DNA from: Ophiura sarsii
Taxonomy: Eukaryota > Echinodermata > Ophiuroidea > Amphilepidida > Ophiuridae
Assembly (NCBI GenBank): GCA_035610835.1
Contig: CM069452.1
Location: 62,954,368-63,018,367, forward strand
Direction of reading: 5' to 3'
Length of the DNA: 64,000 nt
Part shown: positions 58,216 through 64,000 of the stretch, piece after piece
How positions within the stretch are numbered: position 1 is the first letter of the stretch
Layout: each line of letters starts with the position of its first letter
Made by a program: the position numbers and the translations under genes
Notes under the pieces: model-generated
Database searches by the model: none
What the model was told of the DNA's origin: nothing
Seen by the model: the letters and a program-made list of their open reading frames with translations, nothing else

Positions 58216-59124
58216 TTAGATATCCAAGCGCTGTGGTGGTTTACTGCATCTTCCGCTTCTGGTAGTGTACACAGGCGGTGGTGTCTCCTTGCGGCTGGAT
58301 GTTGGTCTGGGTCTTGGTGACTCTGGTGGTCTATTTCTGGACTCGGCTTGTCTATTTCTGGACTCGGCTTGTCTAGTTCTGGACTCGGCTTGTCTGGGTC
58401 TGGACTCTGGTTGTGGTTTCTCAGGTCTGGGTCTCTCAGCGGCTGGTGTGGGTATTGGCTTGTGTGGGTGGTCTTTAGGTGTTGTAGACCGTGGGGGGTC
58501 AGAGGACTTGGCAGGTCTCTCAGCTGTAGCTGTATATTGGTTTCTGGGATTGGGGACAGCCACATAGTCTTGATTTGCTTTAAAGGTTGAGAGTCTCAAG
58601 TCTTTTCTGTTTCTGCGGTATTTTCTGCCGTTGTATTCAACTACATACGACCGTGGACTGTGAAGTTGAATAACTTTGGCAGGAAGCCATTTATTGGTAC
58701 CGGGAAGAGGGGTCATTCTTACAGGATCTCCGGGTCGAAGTGGTGGAAGATCTTGATCACCTACTTTATTGTTGTAATAACGCTCTTGGGTTGATTTGTC
58801 CTTAGAGAGACGTCTCTTGACTTCTTCTGGGTTGATTGGTTTTGGTATGAGAAGATGTCTTGCTGCAGGGAGTTTATTTCTTGGTCTGCGTCCCATTAGG
58901 AGTTGTGCGGGTGAGAGATCACAACTAGTCAGTGGTGTGGTGCGATAATCTAACAACGCTAAGTACTTGTCATTGCACTTTTTCCACATATTTTTGACTG
59001 TTTGTACTGCTCTCTCTGCTTCACCGTTGGATTGTGGGTAATGGGGTGATGATGTTTTGTGTTGTATTTGGTATTCCAGGCTTACAGAAGTTTTGAAATT
59101 CGCTCGATGAGAATTGAGGACCAT
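58216..59124 (-). pseudogene. pol end: integrase third acid, C-terminal domain and repeat-rich tail
   Basis: True coding resumes at about 59085 with HKTSSPHYPQSNGEAERAV, which carries the catalytic Glu. An integrase C-terminal SH3-like region follows (LRPGDPVRM, then WLPAKVIQLHSPRSYVVEYN). The tail is basic and Pro-rich with short tandem repeats of the type RQAESRN (58325-58400). The stop is at 58216. I saw no chromodomain and no envelope gene. Confidence 0.85.
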
Positions 59125-60229
59125 TGTCTGTCCTCAGAATCTCCGGGATTCCATGGCGACTAATTTGTGATTTAAGAACTTCTATGGTTGATGCACTTGA
59201 CTGATCGACGAGTTTATCTACTTCGATAAACTTGGAATAATAATCAACTGTCAGTAGATAGGTATCTCCTTTCCAAGCAAACAGATCAGATGCTATCTCA
59301 GACCATGGTAAGTCTGGGATCTTGCTTGGTGTCATGGTTTCCTTCCTCTGCTTGTTTTGGTATGTGTTGCAGATGGAACAATCTTCAACCATGTTCTGAA
59401 CTTGTTGACTCATTCCTGGCCAGAAGAGTGTTTCGCGTGCGCGCTGCTTACATTTATTGATACCTAGATGTGATTCGTGTATCTGTTTCAGCATATCGGA
59501 TCTGATACTTGGTGGTACGACAATTCGCATTCCTTTGTACACAATCCCATCCGACACCGCGAGTTCATCTCTGTATGGCCAATATTCTCTTACTGAGTGT
59601 GGAGTGTCATTTCTTGTGTCCGGCCAGCCTTTGATGATCATTGAGTGTAATTCATTTAGCTCATTTGCTGTACGCGTTTGAAAGTCTTGATATCTACTCG
59701 GAGTTACTGCGACAAACTCAGCCATGTTTACCATGATTGGTTCTTCATCGGGCTCCGTTTCTGGTAGATTTGCTCTGCTCAATGCGTCTCCTATGGGAAT
59801 ATCAGTACCCGGTTTGTACTTGACATCCAGATCATAGGGCTGTAGCCGTAGTAGCATTGTTTGTAGTCTCATGGGAGCAGCTAGTAATGGCTTGGCGAAA
59901 ATTGACTGTAATGGCTTGTGGTCAGATTCTACCTTTACTGCTTTACCAAAAATGTATTGGTGGAATTTCTTGCATGAGTGTACAATTGCTAGCATTTCTT
60001 TCTCTATTTGTGCATAATTTTTTTCTGTGTGTGTCATTGCGCGCGAAGTGTATGCGACTGGACGACCTTCTTGTAGAAGTACGCCTCCTACAGCATAGCT
60101 ACTTGCGTCACATTGGATAGTTACTTCCTTCTTCACGTCATAGTATAGGCTAATACTGGCGACTTTGTGCAGAGATTCTTTAGCTTTGTAAAACTTTTCT
60201 CTTGCGGTTTGTCCCAGTGAAATTGGCAA
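59021..60229 (-). pseudogene. pol middle: RNase H and integrase zinc-binding and core
   Basis: The real continuation begins at about 60145 with the RNase H start TIQCDASSYAVGGVLLQEGR. Further on are the RNase H acidic residues (IEKEML, ESDHKPL), the integrase HHCC finger (HESHLGINK and CSICNTYQ) and two integrase catalytic acids in ASDLFAWKG and RTDNGPQF. The first 28 or so residues of the open frame are out-of-frame readthrough. A second frameshift at about 59080-59090 separates it from the third catalytic residue. Confidence 0.88.
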
Positions 60230-62176
60230 TCTTTCTTTATGACGTCGCGTAGTGGACCATCTATCTCACTTAAATTTGGGATAAATTTCGCGAGGTACGT
60301 AATGATTCCGAGAAATCTTCTTACTTCTTCCTTGGACTCTGGCTTTGGTAGCTCTCTGATCGCTCTTACTTTGTCAGGATCAGGTTTCAGTCCTTCAGCA
60401 GTAAGAATATGTCCTACGTACTTCACCGACTTCTGCTTTATATGACATTTGTCAAAGTTAAGTCTGAGGTTCCACTCTGTCGCGCGATTAACGACTTGAC
60501 GCATGATCTTATCGTGCTCTTCTGCACCCCTACCGGTGATAATTATATCATCCATAATAGCTCGCGCTCCTTCAATATCATGAAGCATTTCATCCATAAC
60601 ACGTTGGAATAACTCTGGCGCGCTCTTTATACCGAATGGCAATCTAAGCCATCTGAAGCGACCGATACACGTGTTGAAGGTAGTGAGAAGACTTGATTCA
60701 TAATCAAGTTTAAGTTGCAGGAAACCAGATTTTGCATCTATGACTGAAAATGTGTTTGCTCCGGGCATACTTGCGACAATTTCTTCTACCGTTGGAATTG
60801 GGTAGTGCTCACGACGTATCGCTCGATTTAAGTCTTTAGGATCCAGACAGATTCTTATTTTGTCACCTTTCACTACCGTGCACATCGAACTAACCCAATC
60901 TGTAGGTTCAGTCACCTTTTTGATGTGACCGTCAGCTTCCATTTCTTTAAGCTTATCAATGACTCTTTGTGCAAGCGCTTGTGGAAGTTTTCTAGGACCG
61001 TGCACGACTGGTGTCACTGTTGGATCAATTTTGAGTGAGAACGTTCCTGGTAGTGTGCCTGTGAGATTTTTCAATTCAGGATACTGGTCAATGTTGTTGA
61101 CTCTGGCAATTAAGCTTAGTGCTTTACTGGCTCTTCCTGACAAAAGAACCGGTTTCTTTTCAGCTTTTACTACATAGAAGTCTATGTCTATGTGTTGATC
61201 TTTGTATTTTGTTGTCAATTTTACTGTTCCTACTAGTTGTAAGGCATGGTTTGAATAACTTTCAAACTGATGTTGTGTTTTTCTAAGTTTCTTTTTGCAT
61301 TTTAGGGACTCATAGACGTTCAACGGCATTATTGATTCTTTTGTTCCTGTGTCTATTTGAACTGTGACGGGTTGGTTTTCTATCTCAATTTGTTCATACC
61401 ATTCATCTTCAGAGTTGCCCATAGCATTTATCAAATCATTTTGATGGACTGAGTGTGCATATTCATCATCATCAGTTTCAGGTTGACTATCATAATCTGA
61501 ATTGTTGTAGTCGCTTTCATAATCATCGACGTAATTAGACTGCGATTGAGATGATTTTTGTCTCTTTCTACAAACTGAGGCAAAGTGATTTGGTTTGTGA
61601 CAATAGCCACATTCTTCACCTATGGCTGGGCATTTTTCATGCGTTTTGTGTTCATTGTATCCGCATTTGTAACATTTTGCACCATTGTTACGCTCAGTAC
61701 GCTGCGAGTTTTGTCTATAGTTTCTGTTATAGCCAGCTCTATTTTGTTTAGGATTTGTTTTGTTTTGATATTTCCTTCCTTTTGAGGATTTGGATAGAGC
61801 ATGTATTTTAGCATCTTCGCCTTTTATAGCCTTCATGCTTTCTTGTGCAGTTTCATGATTTTGCCCTATTTCTACCGCCATGTCTAATGTTAATGTGTCG
61901 CCTTTGTCTAGACATTTTTCGCGTACGGCCTCATGAAACGATCGCAATACAATTGAGTCGCGTAACATTCTGTCGTTATCAGCGTAGCCACAATCTTTGA
62001 CTAGTATCTTTAGATCTACAACGAAATTATCAAACTTTTCGTTTTCAGCCTGCTTACGGTTATTGAAATTTACCGTTGCTCTGATTTCGTTCTTCTTTGG
62101 TGCTACGTAATTTGTAAACTTTGCGTATACTCCCGCGAGTGTGTCTTTTTCGGCTGCTTGATCTTCTACGGCACCA
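60133..62176 (-). pseudogene. gag (N-truncated) - protease - reverse transcriptase
   Basis: Open from the LTR boundary at 62176; the first Met is at 61968. Counting from that Met, zinc knuckles occupy about 99-113 (CX2C..C) and 120-133 (CX2CX4HX4C). An acidic linker follows, then the protease triad DTG at 206-208 and RT with VIDAKSGF near 409 and the catalytic IMDD at 471-474. Upstream of the Met the frame still reads as the end of a gag capsid domain, so the N-terminal half is missing. The ORF ends prematurely at 60133, where a frameshift near 60141-60148 moves the rest of pol to another frame. Confidence 0.88.
62160..62176 (-). promoter_or_regulatory. Possible tRNA primer-binding site
   Basis: The bases after the 5' LTR read TGGTGCCGTAGAAG on the minus strand. 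TGG pairs with the CCA end of a tRNA, as expected for a primer-binding site. The same bases are also open gag codons, so the match may be fortuitous (see findings). Confidence 0.4.
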
Positions 62177-62268
62177 TATAATAATTACGAGGCACACATG
62201 ATGTAGGTTGTGTATAACAAGCCACGTTTATTACTTCTTTGTATACACTTGAGGTAGTGTATCTTACA
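62177..62268 (-). repeat. 5' LTR (92 bp)
   Basis: Read on the minus strand it begins TGTAAGATACACTACC and ends GTAATTATTATA. It matches the other LTR with no difference that I could see. The 3' boundary is TA rather than the usual CA. The target duplication GTGTC lies immediately outside. Confidence 0.92.
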
Positions 62269-62273
62269 GTGTC

Positions 62274-63061
62274 CATTGAGAGTGAGCGGAGCGAGCGAAA
62301 AGGACCAACAACTCTAAAATGGATAAATGTAAGGCTGGTCACTGGGCTGGTGGTCAGGAGGATGTATTCTATACATCTATGACTGGTTTGAAAGTTTGAA
62401 CATTCTACGGTCACATTTCTTGAAAGAAAAAAAACACACCTTTGTTTATTCTATATTGCATTTTTGTTTCAAATTTCAAACCAAATCTCTCTAGCTGTTT
62501 AGAATCGTCACAATCGAGTGATACGTTCTCTTTTTCTTAATTTAATTAATTTCTTTAACCGAATTTATATCTAGCGCCATCATTAAACCCTTTTCCCATA
62601 ACTTATTACCAGTAACTGCTTATTACACTTTAGGGTTCCTACGTACTTTATCTATTGAAACAATTCATGTTTTCCACATTTCATTTTTTCTCGGCAACAA
62701 TTGCTAAAATTAATAATAATTTCCTAGTTCATTTGTAGACGACAGATCTCCTTTTTGCTTAGGTTCTTTCTTTATTTCAACGCTAAATGTGACGTACGGT
62801 ATTCGTACCTCTGTGTGGATATGATACGGCGTTTGTTTTACAGTCCATTTACTTATATATATTAGTTTTATTTATTTGCCATTCTTATATAGTGTGGGTG
62901 TGGATTTGGAGATTAGTTCAAAGCAGGAAGTTGGTAAAAAGCTCGCTGGATTCGCCGATTTTATAAAGGGGGAAATTTGTTGTTGTTTGATTGAAATAAA
63001 TCTCACAAACTGCGTTATTTTAGGATAAAAGATCAAAATAACCAATAAACTAAATAAGAAT
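62274..63061. other. Right flank of the Gypsy element, no gene seen
   Basis: AT-rich with GAGTGAGCGGAGCGAGCG at 62280. No open frame with recognisable content. Confidence 0.5.
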
Positions 63062-63223
63062 GAGAATAAAGTATAGTTCTTAGCTGTTTTGCTATATACG
63101 ATGGTCTTATTATCGTAATTGTGTCGTCGTGTATGGCCGCCGCACGACTCCAAATATGGTACAGCCTATACATTATAAGACCATCGTATATAGCAAAACA
63201 GCTAAGAACTATACTGTATTCTC
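63062..63223. mobile_element. GAGAATAAAGT hairpin of a different family
   Basis: 162 bp with arms of about 60 bp: GAGAATAAAGTATAGTTCTT, then AGCTGTTTTGCTATATACGA. Only the outer GAGAATAAAG is shared with the two hairpins in SLC27A introns. Confidence 0.75.
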
Positions 63224-64000
63224 TAATTAACGTTCATACAATATTGGTGATGAGTTGTTTCCCCAAAATATCAAGTCGTTTCCCACAGGTTTCAATCTTA
63301 GTGATAAGCACATTCTTCTTAGAGACAAACCTAGACTTTATCCTCCAGTCGTACAATACGCTCCACTGCGTTTGCTGTTGTGACGACTGGAAATGTTCCA
63401 GCCCAAATGACGGAGCACTTTTTGACAGCAATTTGCTTACCGCGCGAGCACAAACACGCGCATTGGTAGGGCACTTACGCACACGCGGGCGCGCACATTC
63501 ATGACATCCATTTAAAACACGGCTGAATCATGATCAAGTTGATTAATCATGCATTTATATTCATTTTTGTTTACTAGCAAAACCGTCGTTTTCTTTCGAC
63601 AGCAAGCCTGCACTTTGCAGCTGTTTACATACGTACCGGGTTGTTGGTCAATATTTAAGATGTACATATTTTCACATACCTAAAATAGATGGAAGAAACT
63701 CCCAAACCTAAGTTTTAAAAGGCCTGCTGCTGAGCTGTCCCATGTTTTTCATTCTTTTTTTCGTAGAGAATTAAATCAATGAAGTGTTAATGATTTCCAA
63801 TATCGGCCGGTAAAAAGATATAATTCGTACCGATGTGGCAGTACACGGGCATGCAAAAGTCTGATAAGTGATAAGCTTAAAAGTTTTAAATACCAGCTGA
63901 ATGCTGCTGTACTGTTGGATCATCAAGCACTTTTGGTCATACAACACATGATCATAGTATAACTTTTAACTTATTAGTATCTGTACCAGACCACCCCTCC
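63224..64000. other. Window end, nothing recognised
   Basis: A 127-codon ORF crosses the hairpin at 63062-63223, so it is not credible. The local GC-rich ACACGCGGGCGCGCAC at 63480 is the only compositional feature. Confidence 0.4.

Larger units (their letters stand above)
57721..62268 (-). mobile_element. Ty3/Gypsy LTR retrotransposon, Mag-like, defective
   Basis: A 4548-bp element with 92-bp direct terminal repeats, flanked on both sides by the 5-bp duplication GTGTC (57716-57720 and 62269-62273). A polypurine tract abuts the 3' LTR. Gene order on the minus strand is gag C-terminus with zinc knuckles, protease, reverse transcriptase, RNase H, integrase; integrase after RT defines Ty3/Gypsy. 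Very short LTRs and two CCHC-type knuckles fit the Mag lineage (the Bombyx element Mag also has LTRs under 100 bp). The copy is dead as it stands: gag lacks its N-terminal half and pol has two frameshifts. Confidence 0.93.

Noticed and set aside
58265..58590. Plus-strand Gly/Ser/Leu-rich ORFs opposite the Gypsy element
   Set aside because: Antisense shadows of the repeat-rich pol tail.
57721..62268. Endogenous retrovirus with envelope
   Set aside because: No envelope-like frame follows integrase; the element fits a Mag-type Ty3/Gypsy retrotransposon.
63121..63504. 127-codon plus-strand ORF
   Set aside because: It spans the 63062-63223 hairpin and has an overlapping antisense ORF. No recognisable domain.

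Overview
The window is eukaryotic: AT-rich, intron-containing and dominated by repeats. It holds one conserved multi-exon gene, two orphan exons, a nearly full-length Ty3/Gypsy retrotransposon, fragments of Penelope-like and non-LTR elements, several tRNA-derived SINE-like families, and more than twenty short elements with terminal inverted repeats (TIRs). The SLC27A protein, the Mag-type Gypsy element, the Penelope-like element and the tRNA-headed SINEs all fit a marine invertebrate, perhaps an echinoderm or hemichordate. That placement is inference; nothing here fixes the species.

Layout. 1-3270: SINE-like copy, poly-C tracts and a TA-flanked TIR element. 3271-3905: two exons of an unrecognised minus-strand gene. 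3906-17377: TIR elements, a minisatellite and tRNA-like elements. 18156-34767: eleven coding exons on the minus strand of an SLC27A (FATP / very-long-chain acyl-CoA synthetase) gene, 633 codons with consistent splice phases; its introns carry hairpin MITEs, a Penelope-like fragment and LINE tails. 37082-54882: a stretch bounded by inverted copies of one terminus (GGGCTATTCC), which I read as a possible 17.8-kb element invaded by many others. 55888-56310: a 19-bp minisatellite. 57721-62268: a minus-strand Ty3/Gypsy element with 92-bp LTRs, a 5-bp target duplication and a polypurine tract. It is broken by two frameshifts and an N-terminally truncated gag.

Most unusual pattern. Many TIR elements are each filled with many copies of their own short motif, often a palindrome. 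Three share the terminus GGGCNATTCC and apparent 4-bp A/T target duplications but carry different motifs: GTAAC-4 bp-GTTAC (inverted), GTAAC-4 bp-GTAAC (direct) and GGATATCC. Other elements carry CCAGTATCG..CGATACTGG, TTCAAGCTTCAC, TTCAGGCTAATA, CAATAGGGAC or TACTGTAAAA. This looks like recognition-site arrays that switch between lineages, but that is inference. A second pattern is three tRNA-headed families of about 285 bp whose ends are inverted telomere-like CCCTAA/TTAGGG sequences, plus a fourth tRNA-headed family with ordinary TIRs.

All coordinates and homologies were read by eye. No database search, alignment or folding program was run.
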